Shown: positions 53,567 to 63,400 of the stretch, piece by piece
How positions within the stretch are numbered: position 1 is the stretch's first letter
Layout of the letters: each line of letters begins with the position of its first letter
Assembly (NCBI GenBank): GCA_025936825.1
Contig: JAICSO010000002.1
Location: forward strand, 585,503 to 649,502
Reading direction: 5' to 3'
DNA from: Terriglobales bacterium
Lineage (GTDB): Bacteria; Acidobacteriota; Terriglobia; Terriglobales; Acidobacteriaceae
Length of the DNA stretch: 64,000 nucleotides
The notes under the pieces: generated by a model
What the model saw: the letters and a program-made list of their open reading frames with translations, nothing else
Databases searched by the model: none
Told to the model about the DNA's origin: nothing
Program-made: the position numbers and the translations under genes

Positions 53567-53602
53567 GACATGGTGGGAGATATTGCAGCCTTCTTCGGGA
53601 CT

Positions 53603-54328
53603 TTAGTGCTGAGTGGCGCCTTCAGGCTCAAAGCGGTAGCCAACCCAGGGCTCGGTGAGGATGTAGGACGGCGAGTCCGAACCAGTCTCTATCTTTTTTC
53701 GCAGCTGACCAACAAACACACGCAAGTATTCAGGCTGTTCGATACTATTAGCGCCCCACACTGCAGCTAGCAATTTGCGGTGAGTGATCACTTTTCGCGG
53801 GTTCTGCGCGAAAAACGCGAGCAGGTCGAACTCTTTGGGTGTCAACTTTAACTCTCGACCGCGTACCGTTGCCGTGTGGGCGTCGAGGTCGATATGAAAG
53901 TCTCCGTCCTCAAAGACACCCCCGTGGCCTTCTTCTTGCGGTGCGCGTCTCAGGTTCGCGCGAACCCGAGCGAGCAGCTCATTAATTCCAAAAGGCTTTG
54001 TGACGTAATCATCCGCACCAGCGTCGAGAGCTTGCACCTTTGTGCGTTCCTCCCCTTTTACCGAGAGCACTATGATCGGCGCATTCGATTTCTGTCGAAA
54101 ACGACGGCACAGCTCCAGTCCGTCCATCGCCGGCATGGAAAGGTCTGTAATCATCAGATCTGGTGGCCAGTCGTGCGCAATCTGTAGAGCTGTATCTCCA
54201 TCATTTGCTACTCGTACATCGTAGGCATGCGCATCGAGAGAGGTTCGAAGTACACGCGTGATCTGTGGCTCATCATCAACGATCAGAACGCGCCGATGGT
54301 CCGCCGTCCTTTGCTCAGTGGCGCTCAC
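53603..54328 (-). CDS. kdpE: Response regulator KdpE (OmpR family)
   Basis: A 241-residue two-domain regulator. The receiver has the acidic pair in VLIVDDEPQITRVL, phospho-Asp in LMITDLSMPAMDG (about residue 62), and the switch Lys in DDYVTKPFGINELLAR. The C-terminal OmpR/PhoB winged helix includes LTPKEFDLLAFFAQNPRKVI and YLRVFVGQLRKKIE, matching KdpE in wording. It is coupled by a 4-bp overlap to the KdpD N-terminal gene and activates kdp under K+ limitation. Confidence 0.95.
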   Translation of the reverse strand: MSATEQRTADHRRVLIVDDEPQITRVLRTSLDAHAYDVRVANDGDTALQIAHDWPPDLMITDLSMPAMDGLELCRRFRQKSNAPIIVLSVKGEERTKVQALDAGADDYVTKPFGINELLARVRANLRRAPQEEGHGGVFEDGDFHIDLDAHTATVRGRELKLTPKEFDLLAFFAQNPRKVITHRKLLAAVWGANSIEQPEYLRVFVGQLRKKIETGSDSPSYILTEPWVGYRFEPEGATQH

Positions 54329-55518
54329 TTCGCCTCCTGCGTCACAATATGAACGTCAATCGGCGGCGCATTGCGCAGGAATTTCTGAATGACCGTGAGG
54401 TAAAGGTACTTGCGCCAGCCTTCCTGCGCGGAGCGGCCGAAGATAACATGCGTGAGGTGTTTCTCGCGCGCGAATTCAGCGACGCGCTCTGCTACGCTTC
54501 CACGCGGCAATCGAACGACTGTCGCTCCGAGGTTCTCCGCAAATTGAATATTTTCCTGCAGCGTACGACGGTTGTCGGCATCGTGATCTGCCGGCGAATC
54601 CACGTAAACGACGTAAAACTCTGCGTCGATTCCCTGGGCCATCCGGCTGCCTCGCGCCATGAGATACTGCGCAATTGGGTTTGAGCTGATCGCAACCGCA
54701 ATCTTCTCACGTACGGCGACTGTAGATTGCAGGCCTTCGCGCGTCCAGTGTGCCTCCAGGCTTTTGTCGACGACCTGGGCAACTTGCCTCAGCGCAAGCT
54801 CTCGTAGGGCAATCAGGTTTCCACGACGAAAAAAATTGCTAAGCGCTCGATCGGCCCTGTCCACTGGGTATATGTCGCCGCGTCGCATGCGTGTCTGTAG
54901 CGCTTCGGGCGTAAGGTCCGACATCACGATTTCTTCGGCGCGTTGAACCACCCAGTCAGGGACCGTTTCTCGCACGTGTACGCCGGTGATGCGCTCGACC
55001 ATCGGATTCAGACTCTCAATGTGCTGCACATTCACCGTAGACACGACATCGATCTTGGCGTCTAAGAGATCAATCACATCTTGGTATCTCTTAGCATGTT
55101 TGCTGCCTTCGATATTCGTGTGCGCCAGCTCATCAACCAGAACCACAACAGGTTTCCGCGTGAGAATGGCATCGACATCCATCTCGGAAAACACGGTTCC
55201 CTTGTACTCGATCTGCTTCCCCGGCACGGTTTCAAGTTTTGCAACGAGCTCAGCTACGCCTTTGCGCCCATGGGTTTCAACCACACCAACGACGACATCT
55301 TCGCCGCGACTGTAACGGCGAATGCCCTCGCTCAGCATGCTGTAGGTCTTGCCTACACCAGGCGCGTAGCCGAGAAAAAGCTTGAAAATACCCTGCTTTT
55401 TCTCCGGCGCGACTTCCTCTAACCATTGCTCAGGACGCTTCTGCACGAGTTCATTGTGATCTGAGACAAGCTGTTTGTCGAGAAAACGGGTCCAGCACTC
55501 TTTCACCGGGCCTCGCAT
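54325..55518 (-). CDS. kdpD: KdpD N-terminal half: KdpD sensor domain plus Usp domain, no kinase
   Basis: About 397 residues from ATG 55518 (a GTG at 55527 is alternative). The KdpD domain starts with RPEQWLEEVAPEKKQGIFKL and contains Walker A GYAPGVGKTYSMLSEG, VLVDELAHTNIEGSKHAKRY (Walker B) and STVNVQHIESLNPMVERITG. A Usp domain follows (VAVREKIAVAISSNPIAQYL; THVIFGRSAQEGWRKYLYLT). The protein then stops, whereas E. coli KdpD continues for some 500 residues of TM, GAF and kinase. Those modules are encoded divergently by the next gene. Confidence 0.93.
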   Translation of the reverse strand: MRGPVKECWTRFLDKQLVSDHNELVQKRPEQWLEEVAPEKKQGIFKLFLGYAPGVGKTYSMLSEGIRRYSRGEDVVVGVVETHGRKGVAELVAKLETVPGKQIEYKGTVFSEMDVDAILTRKPVVVLVDELAHTNIEGSKHAKRYQDVIDLLDAKIDVVSTVNVQHIESLNPMVERITGVHVRETVPDWVVQRAEEIVMSDLTPEALQTRMRRGDIYPVDRADRALSNFFRRGNLIALRELALRQVAQVVDKSLEAHWTREGLQSTVAVREKIAVAISSNPIAQYLMARGSRMAQGIDAEFYVVYVDSPADHDADNRRTLQENIQFAENLGATVVRLPRGSVAERVAEFAREKHLTHVIFGRSAQEGWRKYLYLTVIQKFLRNAPPIDVHIVTQEAK

Positions 55519-55570
55519 CGCAGGCACAATCTCTGTGGGCGGTCGACCGGGTGTGGATTACAATCTGCAC

Positions 55571-57022
55571 GTGAAATTCAGCAGGGCAATTGCTATTAAG
55601 GCTGTGATTTGCGCGGTGATCGTGCCGCTTATCGTGCTGGTATACAAGCGCGGACTGCACGCCAATGTCACGACGGTTGCTCTGACTTTCTTGTTGGCGG
55701 TTCTGGTCGTCTCAGCGAATTGGGGTTTTTGGTATGCGGCGTTCCTCGCTGTGTACTCGACGCTTGCGTTCAACTTTTTCTTTCTCCCACCGTTCGGGAC
55801 CTTTACCATCGCAGATCCCCAAAACTGGATCGCTTTGTTTGCATTCTTGGCGACCGCCGTCATCGCCGGACAATTGTCAGAGCGCGCACGACGAGAGACA
55901 TTGAGGGCTACCCAGCGCCGTCGTGAGATCGAGCAACTTTACGCGTTCAGTCAGCGCCTACTAACGCTGGAGAGCGTACCTGAACTGCTTAACCTCGTCC
56001 CAGGTCACATCACGGAGACGTTTGGCTCCAGAGGAGCCGCTGTTGTTGTATCGGACAAAACTGATATCTACCGCTCGGACGCAGACACACGGGAGATCGA
56101 TGCTGCCCGGATGCTCTCGGTTGCGAGCCGAGGGGAACCGATCATGGACTCCGATCATGCTCTGTCTTTCATTCCGCTGCGGTTAGGAGTTCGAAGCGTT
56201 GGCGCAATCGGGGTTTCCGGTACAACTTTGTCCCAAGAAAGCCTGGAGGCGCTCTCGACGTTGGTGGCAATCACGATTGAACGCACGCGTGCCATTGAGA
56301 ACGTAGGGAAAGCGGAGGCGGCTCGCGAGAATGAGAAGCTGCGCTCCGCCATTCTCGACTCCATTGCCCACGAATTCCGCACGCCGCTCACGGCAATCAA
56401 AGCGTCAGTCACTAGCCTGCTTTCTGGCGGCTTCGAGGCCTCTCAAGAGAATGAATTGCTGACCGTGATCAACGAAGAATCGGATCGCTTGAACCACCTG
56501 GTTGAAGAGGCGACTCAGTTGGCGCGACTCGAAGCGAAGCAAGTCGAGCTCGATCTGACACCACACGATGTTGGTGAAGCCATACGGGGAGCGCTGGAAT
56601 CCGCGAAGAAGGCCCTTTCAGGTCACCCGGTGGAATTAAGGAAAGACGGTGAGTTCCCGCCCGCTCTGTTTGACCTGGACCTAATCACGAATGTTGTTTA
56701 TCAGCTGTTAGAGAACGCAGCGAAGTACTCCGCGCCAGACGCTCCGATTCATGTCTCGGCCGAACACACCGAGTCTGAAATCGTGGTCAATGTCGCCGAT
56801 CGTGGGCAGGGTATCGACGAGCTCGACCAGTCACTCATTTTCGACAAGTTCTATCGCGGCAGAGACAATCGCTACTCGGTTCAAGGCACGGGCATGGGCC
56901 TGGCAATCGCGAAAGCTGTAGTCGAGGCGCACGGAGGCACGATCCGGGTGACCAGCCAACTGGGCCACGGTTCCGTTTTCTCTTTTACCCTCCCTTTGAA
57001 GACAGTAAACGTAAGCTCATAG
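55571..57022 (+). CDS. KdpD C-terminal half: DUF4118, GAF and histidine kinase
   Basis: GTG at 55571 gives 483 residues. Four TM helices of the DUF4118 type (LVYKRGLHANVTTVALTFLL; FNFFFLPPFGTFTIADPQNW) are followed by a GAF-like domain (residues 140-250), the HisKA box DSIAHEFRTPLTAIKASVTS with the phospho-His about residue 267, and HATPase motifs N (QLLENAAKYS), G1 (DRGQGI) and G2 (GTGMGLAIAKAVVEAHGGTI). This is exactly the part missing from the divergent KdpD N-terminal protein 52 bp away. Together they probably form one bipartite K+/osmotic sensor for KdpE. Confidence 0.9.
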   Translation: MKFSRAIAIKAVICAVIVPLIVLVYKRGLHANVTTVALTFLLAVLVVSANWGFWYAAFLAVYSTLAFNFFFLPPFGTFTIADPQNWIALFAFLATAVIAGQLSERARRETLRATQRRREIEQLYAFSQRLLTLESVPELLNLVPGHITETFGSRGAAVVVSDKTDIYRSDADTREIDAARMLSVASRGEPIMDSDHALSFIPLRLGVRSVGAIGVSGTTLSQESLEALSTLVAITIERTRAIENVGKAEAARENEKLRSAILDSIAHEFRTPLTAIKASVTSLLSGGFEASQENELLTVINEESDRLNHLVEEATQLARLEAKQVELDLTPHDVGEAIRGALESAKKALSGHPVELRKDGEFPPALFDLDLITNVVYQLLENAAKYSAPDAPIHVSAEHTESEIVVNVADRGQGIDELDQSLIFDKFYRGRDNRYSVQGTGMGLAIAKAVVEAHGGTIRVTSQLGHGSVFSFTLPLKTVNVSS

Positions 57023-57062
57023 TTCTACGTAATTTCCACATTCGGCAGCCTTTCCCTTCATC

Positions 57063-57078
57063 TTTACGACTTCTTTAT
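57063..57078 (+). promoter_or_regulatory. Candidate KdpE box upstream of the kimA-like gene
   Basis: TTTAC-GACTTC-TTTAT is a direct repeat with 11-bp phasing located 25 bp before the start codon; it matches the element at 53551-53566 (shared TCTTTACG core). It suggests common control of both K+ uptake systems. Confidence 0.5.
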
Positions 57079-57103
57079 GCTCCGCATGCTGCAATGAAAC
57101 CGT

Positions 57104-59365
57104 ATGCGTGTTTCCAGTGCCCAGAGACCAATATCGAATAGCCCTGCTGCGCGGGTCCTGGTCGCATCGAGCGCGATGCTGGCGTTTATCTCGTTCTGGC
57201 GCGTCGCAGCTATCGTCCTGAATGACATGGGTTCATCGGCTTTCTATGCCGGTGGCATCTCTGAGCACTTTATTGGCAAAACCGCTCCCTGGTTCATTCT
57301 CGCGATCATGTTGATCGCAGGAACAGTAGCGGCGCTGTATATCGAGAGCTGTGGAATGTTCGTTCGCGGTGGCGTTTACCGCGTTGTCAAGGAGGCAATG
57401 GGGTCGGGGCTGGCAAAGTTTTCAGTTTCTGCCCTGATGTTCGATTACATCCTCACCGGTCCGATCAGCGGCGTCTCAGCAGGACTTTATCTTTCCGGTC
57501 TACTGAATGAGTTGTTTCAGTATGTGCACTTGCGCGTTCATCTCCCGGACAATGCAGCAGCCGCGGTATTCGCGATCCTCTGCACGATTTACTTCTGGTG
57601 GGAAAACATCAAGGGCATTCATGAATCCAGCGAAAAGGCCATGCGCATCATGCAGGTCACAACCATCATGGTTGTAATCATGATCAGCTGGTGCTGCTAT
57701 ACCATGGTTGTCCGCGGCGTTCACTTGCCGCCATTTCCCAGCGCTCACACCATCACCTACTACGAAGGTGAACACGGTGGCGCGCTCGGATGGTTGAAGC
57801 ACTCGGGACTTCCGGCAGTCGGCCTCATCGGAATTCTTATCGGTCTTGGGCATTCGGTCCTAGCCATGAGCGGCGAGGAAACCATGGCGCAGGTCTACCG
57901 CGAAATCGAACATCCTAAGCTACCGAATCTAAAGAAGTCCGCACTGATTATCTTCCTGTATAGCCTTATCTTTACTGCCGGAGTCTCGTTTTTTGCGGTA
58001 ATGATCATTCCGGATTCTGTGCGTACCCAGTTCCAAGACAATTTGATCGGCGGGTTAGCAATGAACCTCGCCGGTCCATTTTGGCTGAAACTTGCGTTTC
58101 ATGCGTTCGTGGTTGTAGTCGGCGTCCTGATGTTGTCAGGTGCCGTCAACACCGCCATCGTTGGTTCGAATGGTGTCCTGAACCGAGTGTCGGAAGACGG
58201 CATTCTTCCCGAATGGTTCCGCAAGCCGCATCGCAAGTTCGGCACTTCTTACCGGATCTTAAACTTGGTCGTTGCTTTACAGCTACTCACAATTGTCCTC
58301 AGCCGCGGCGACATCTTCGTTTTGGGCGAAGCGTATGCATTTGGTGTGATGTGGAGCTTCTCGATGAAGGGGTTGGCGGTGCTCGTGCTTCGTTACAAAG
58401 AGCCCGGTAAACGCGAGTATCGCGTACCGCTGAATTTCAGAATTCGTAATACTGAAATACCCGTTGGTCTCGCGCTGATTACCCTCACGTTGATCACTCT
58501 CTGCACTATCAACCTCTTCACCAAAGAGGTTGCAACGATCTCCGGAGTCGCTTTCACGATCATCTTCTTCACGGTTTTTGAAATATCCGAAGCGGTCACA
58601 CGCAGACGCGCCACGGCCCATGCAGAACTTGATCAGTTCAATCTTGAGGCGGGCGACGACCTGACACCCAGGGCTTTGGGCGTGCGGCCCGGCAATGTTC
58701 TCGTGATGGTAAGAAACTACAACACCTTGTACAGCTTGGGTTCCACTTTGGACCGGGTTGATCCGCGAAAGCAGGACGTAATTGCACTTCACCTGAGATT
58801 CCTCGGACGTGCAAGTGGCGGAGAGTACGAATTACAACCCGAGCAGCTGTTTAGCACGGAAGAGCAGATCCTGTTTACCCGAGCTCTGGGTTTGGCGGAG
58901 AAGAAGGGCAAAACCATACACCTTGCAGTCGCGGGCGCAACCGACAAATGGGAAGCAGTTTTGAAAGCAGCGCAGAGTCTGGAGTCGGCAGTAGTAGTTC
59001 TTGGCGCTTCTCCCAATCGGCCGGTCACAGAGGAAGCGCGGATTGCTGGTCTCGCCTGGGAGCGACTGCCCGATCCGAAGCCGCAACTCACGCTAGTTGT
59101 TTACTACCCAGGCGGACAGGAACATGTCTTCTATCTTGGCCCGCACGCTCCCCACCTGACGCCGAAAGAAATCGACCTGCTCCACTCAATTTGGCTAGAA
59201 CTCAGCAATGACGTGGCGCCCGAGGAGATCCATCACCACGATGTCGTGCATTATGCGCTCGAACGATTGAAGCATGATCTCAGTGATGTTGAGCGCGAAG
59301 AAGTCCTTCACGGCCTGCGAGAACACCTTGGAGAAATCAAGCATCGGCGAGTGCCGTTAGCCTGA
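57104..59365 (+). CDS. APC-superfamily permease with Usp-like C-terminal region; KimA-like K+ transporter
   Basis: A 753-residue protein: about 12 TM helices (residues 20-510) and a soluble C-terminal part of about 240 residues with Usp-like strands (KTIHLAVAGATDKWEAVLKA; SAVVVLGASPNRPVTEEARI). Family wording matches the KimA/YdaO group: GGVYRVVKEAMG (GGGAYxVxKE type), FDYILTGPISGVSAG, GHSVLAMSGEETMAQVYREI. KimA is a high-affinity proton-coupled K+ importer. Placement next to kdpD/kdpE and a shared putative regulator box support K+ as substrate. No c-di-AMP riboswitch was seen in the 80-bp leader. Confidence 0.82.
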   Translation: MRVSSAQRPISNSPAARVLVASSAMLAFISFWRVAAIVLNDMGSSAFYAGGISEHFIGKTAPWFILAIMLIAGTVAALYIESCGMFVRGGVYRVVKEAMGSGLAKFSVSALMFDYILTGPISGVSAGLYLSGLLNELFQYVHLRVHLPDNAAAAVFAILCTIYFWWENIKGIHESSEKAMRIMQVTTIMVVIMISWCCYTMVVRGVHLPPFPSAHTITYYEGEHGGALGWLKHSGLPAVGLIGILIGLGHSVLAMSGEETMAQVYREIEHPKLPNLKKSALIIFLYSLIFTAGVSFFAVMIIPDSVRTQFQDNLIGGLAMNLAGPFWLKLAFHAFVVVVGVLMLSGAVNTAIVGSNGVLNRVSEDGILPEWFRKPHRKFGTSYRILNLVVALQLLTIVLSRGDIFVLGEAYAFGVMWSFSMKGLAVLVLRYKEPGKREYRVPLNFRIRNTEIPVGLALITLTLITLCTINLFTKEVATISGVAFTIIFFTVFEISEAVTRRRATAHAELDQFNLEAGDDLTPRALGVRPGNVLVMVRNYNTLYSLGSTLDRVDPRKQDVIALHLRFLGRASGGEYELQPEQLFSTEEQILFTRALGLAEKKGKTIHLAVAGATDKWEAVLKAAQSLESAVVVLGASPNRPVTEEARIAGLAWERLPDPKPQLTLVVYYPGGQEHVFYLGPHAPHLTPKEIDLLHSIWLELSNDVAPEEIHHHDVVHYALERLKHDLSDVEREEVLHGLREHLGEIKHRRVPLA

Positions 59366-60143
59366 GGTGAGTTCCTCAAGGTAAACGCGGAAGCTACTAG
59401 AGTCGGTCTGTCCAGTACTCCGGTCGCCTGCTGCCGTGCGCAACAGCAAGTAGGAGATCCTGCGGTGAGGCAGCCTTAAACTCCACATCGAAAGTTTCAC
59501 CTGGCCGTGATCGTCCGTTGAGCCCTTGCAGAAACATGGGCGGGAAGATCGGCACTATCTTTCGCAATCTTGACCCAATCGACCGGGCCGCTCGAATTTC
59601 GTAAAGAGACCGCATGCCTTGATCGTTGGTCCAGATACGAGTGCGGCTCGTTGGTGGCATTAAACCAAGCCTGAACCCCATAGACGCTTGCAGCGCCGAA
59701 AGCATCCAAGTACGCCGACAGACAAGATGCGCCTCTGGCCAGGTCGTGGAGGATTGAAGCGTCATGACCAGGAAGAGATTGAGAGTCTTGAAGCGCGTTC
59801 CGCCGATCATCGGAATCTGCGAAGGATGTCTTGCTCAATTCAGGTCTATCTTTACAGCACCTTCGGTTGCGCAAACTGAAATCAGATTTCGCTTCGCGGC
59901 TCACAAGTGTGCACACTCGAAGCGCAGTGTTCCCAAGCCGCCGCAGTCCGAATGATGTGGCGGAGCGGCTGCGCAGGCGGGCGAGTCGCCAGTACACTCA
60001 TTACCGTGCGCGAAGTACATCCGCGCAGCCCCAGGTTGACGTTTTCTGGCGCTTCATTCTGCCCTTGCGATCACGCATCTCATCTGGGTGGCAGAGCAGG
60101 AGGTTTCGGAGAAGATTGAAATCTGCCTGATTTGGGTGAACCT
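59366..60143. other. 778-bp region without a recognisable gene
   Basis: Several overlapping frames are open on the minus strand (about 59397-59997), but their translations are compositionally odd, change plausibility along the length and lack ribosome binding sites. Short stretches such as TFDVEFKAASPQDLLLAVAH look protein-like, so the region may be a decayed gene. No repeats or RNA signatures were seen. Confidence 0.4.
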
Positions 60144-60311
60144 GTGAGCTTCACGTCTGATCAAATTGCTGCCCTGATGAATGCTGCACAGAGCGAGTGG
60201 GGTTGTCGCATTCGTCTCAAAATCACAGCAGGTTCTGGATGCACCGTGGTCGAGATTTTTGACCAGGACGCATTGGAACCTTCAGTCCCGATTCAAAGAA
60301 TTGTTTTGTAA
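60144..60311 (+). CDS. Possible 55-aa ORF
   Basis: GTG at 60144 opens a frame reading MSFTSDQIAALMNAAQSEWG at its start (with the GTG as Met), then CRIRLKITAGSGCTVVEIFD and ending IQRIVL. The translation is well balanced, with a helix followed by strands, but the ribosome binding site is weak (GGGTGAACCT). It may be a real small protein or a relic of a longer gene. Confidence 0.3.
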   Translation: MSFTSDQIAALMNAAQSEWGCRIRLKITAGSGCTVVEIFDQDALEPSVPIQRIVL

Positions 60312-60407
60312 GCCGCCTTCCGTTACGAGTTTGACGAAGACTCGCTATTACACTCATTCATCCTGAAGAGTCGCACACAGCCTTTCACGTGTAATCACGA
60401 ACCATCT

Positions 60408-63400
60408 TTAAAACGTGTACCGCAAGCTGAACTGCATCGTCCTCGGAATCGCAAAGCTCTCCAGGCTGGTGATCGTCCCGACGCTGCTGCTGCCGATGTC
60501 GTTCACTGGCAAACCACGATTCACCTTGTTGAACGCGTTGAAATTCTGCCAGGTGAAGGCCAGCGATTGACTTTCGGTCAGCTTGAAAGTTTTCCCGAGC
60601 GCCCAATCGGCTTCGAAAAAGGCGGGACCGCGAAGTGAATTACGCCGGGCGGTACCCTCGCGGAATGGACCCGGAGCCGCGTACGCGTTGGGGTTGAACC
60701 ATAAGCCAGCCGGCACATTGGCGTAAGGATTTCCGACCTGGTCGGGGCGCAAAGTGAAGTTCGAGTTCAACGAGCTGTTATCGCCAAGGATCGGGGTGAA
60801 CGGACGCCCGCTGTATGCGGTAGTCATGCCAGTGAATTGCCATCCGCCGAAAATAAACTGACCCGCTGTGCCCATGTCGCTCATGTACTTGCGGCCCTTA
60901 CCAATCGGAACCTCAAGAATGTGTCCGAGCGAGAAAGCGTGGGTGCGATCAAAACCGGCTGGACCATAATCCGCGCGCAAATCGTAAGGATTGTACTCGC
61001 GCGAATTGTCGCCATAGTTCAGCACCTTCGACCAGGTGTACTGCGCGGTGAATGAATACCATGCGGACATGCGCTTCTCTGCCGAAAGCTGCAGACTGTT
61101 GTAGTTCGAACTCAGGTCATTTGCGAATGCCGTAATGTCCTGGGAGTAGCCAAAGGTCGAAAAGTAAGGACGATTGTTGTCTGAACTCCCGCCGGCGGGG
61201 CTGGCCATAGGCACCGGTGCATTGGCGTTATAAAAGTCGTAGAGATGTCGCGCCTGGTTGCCGACATAGGCAACTTGAACGCTGAAGTTCTTGCTCAGTT
61301 CATGCTGAATCGCGAGGTTGTACATGTCGACGTAAGCGGTTTTCCGGTTCAGCGGAATTCCCGTCGCACTCACTCCAGTTGGCAACGGCAAGAGTCCGTT
61401 AGAGGGAACCGCTGGTGCAACCGGCAATGGCGGCCCTTGCGAGAGAGTGAATGACAGAGGCTGGCCGACGGGGGCTGACAAATCCTGCACGTAGTCGACC
61501 GGGTAATTGTGCGTGATCTGGATGCTGAAGAAATTCGGGAAGTAGCTGCGCCCGTATCCCGCGCGTATGACGGTTGTGGGATGCAGTTGATATGCAATGC
61601 CGATGCGCGGCGCGAAATTATTGGTTCGCGTGTTGATGTTAGTGTAGCGGTCAATGTTGCCGATGCCAGCCACCATCAATTGGCCGGTTTGTAAGTTGAA
61701 ATTGGAGCCGTTGCCGCGATGAGCGTAAGGGGGCGTGTAGAGTTCCCAGCGCAAGCCCAGCGACAGAGTTAGCTTCGGAGAAACACGCCAGCGGTCTTGG
61801 GCGAACGCGAACACATCCTGCTCATACTCCTTAGGATTCCCAAGGAACTGGAAGCGCTGGAAAGTGCTCGGGTAGCCAAGCAGGAAGGACTCAAAGGCGT
61901 CCGTTGTGGTTCCGGATGGAGTAGCCACGTTGTTATTGAAGCCGAAGACTCCGCGTTGGCTGAAGTCGCTGCCAGCGCGGAAGTTGACCACCCAGCGATA
62001 GTCCCCGCCGAATTTGATCTCATGCTTGCCCAATTCCTTCGTCGCCACTGGTGAGAGCTGGTGCAATTGTTCCTGTTCATGCAGCGGAGCATTGGTGTTG
62101 ATCGTGGTACCGAACTGGAATCCGCTGGACGGAAAACCGGCAACCGTGGTGCCGCTCAGTGCGGTGCCGTTGAATACGAAATTGGAGAGCCCGCTGGTAT
62201 TCGGTGTGCCGAGATTGATGCCGGGAATTCCAACTGTGGTGGCGGTTTGGGTGCCGTAGTCGACTGGCAGAACATCGACTTGATAACGGAAATAGCTGTA
62301 CCGCAAATTCAGCAGCCAGGAGGGGCCGAACACGTGATTCCAGTTCACCGCGCCATTGTGGTTCTGTCCATGTGAATTGCCCGGCCCGTATAAGTTCGAG
62401 AACGAGGGGCCGCCGGCAACCCCGAAAATGGCGGGAGAATTGATGGTGTCGCGGAACAGGTCATAGCGAAAGAACAAACGATCGTTAGGATTTACGTTGT
62501 AGTCCACACGGGCGTCGTACTGGTCGGAATCGAATTTAACGCTCCCGTTGCCAAGAAAAGTATTCGTGCCGACGTTGGGCAACGGTATCAGAGCCAGGAG
62601 AGCGGTCGCAACCGGGTTGATAGACCCAGGGCTGAGTACGGGCCCTCCAATGGCAGTGAGATCCCCGGCGCGTTCCGCTGCCGAGGGGACAAATTCTTGA
62701 AACCCGCCGCCGAGGCGCTCGCGCTGCCCCTGGTAGGTCCCGAAGAAGAACAATTTGTCGCGGGCGATGGGGCCGCCTATGGATCCGCCGAATTGATTGA
62801 AGCGCAACGGTTGCTGGCGCGCAGGCGGCACTTCGGTGTAAGGATTCCTGGCATTGAAGAAATCATTCCGCAGAAACTCAAACAAGTCGCCATGGAAATG
62901 ATTGCTTCCGGATTTGGTGGTGTAGGAGACGAAGGAACCTCCGGAGCGCCCGAACTCGGCGTCGTAGTTGCTGGTTGTCACTTTCATCTGGTCGAGAGAA
63001 TCGGGCGGAGGATTCATCACCTGAATTCCGAGCACCGCGTCCATATCATCGGCGCCGTCGATTTGACGGTTGGTAAATCCGAACAACAGCCCATTGGTGT
63101 TATTCGCCTGCCCACCTTGCGGGTTCTCTGCGCCTGCGATGTCGTAGGTATTCCGGACCGTTCCTGGCGCCAACAACTCTAATTGCGTCACATTCTGTCC
63201 CAGAGTTGGAATGGTGGTCAGCTCTCGTGAAGGAAGGGTCGTGCTAATCTCACCGCGGTCGGTAACCAGAACGGGTACCTGATCAGCGACCACTTGCACG
63301 GCCTGCTGCACCTGCCCGGGTTTCAGAGTCACGTTGATGCGGGTGTCGCGGTCGATGTTCACTGTGATCCCGTTCTGTTGCGTCGTTTGAAACCCAGACG

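Noticed and set aside
59497..59997. Minus-strand frame of 166 codons as a gene
   Set aside because: Arginine/serine-rich, no SD, no recognisable motif, and overlapping frames are equally open; treated as non-coding or decayed.
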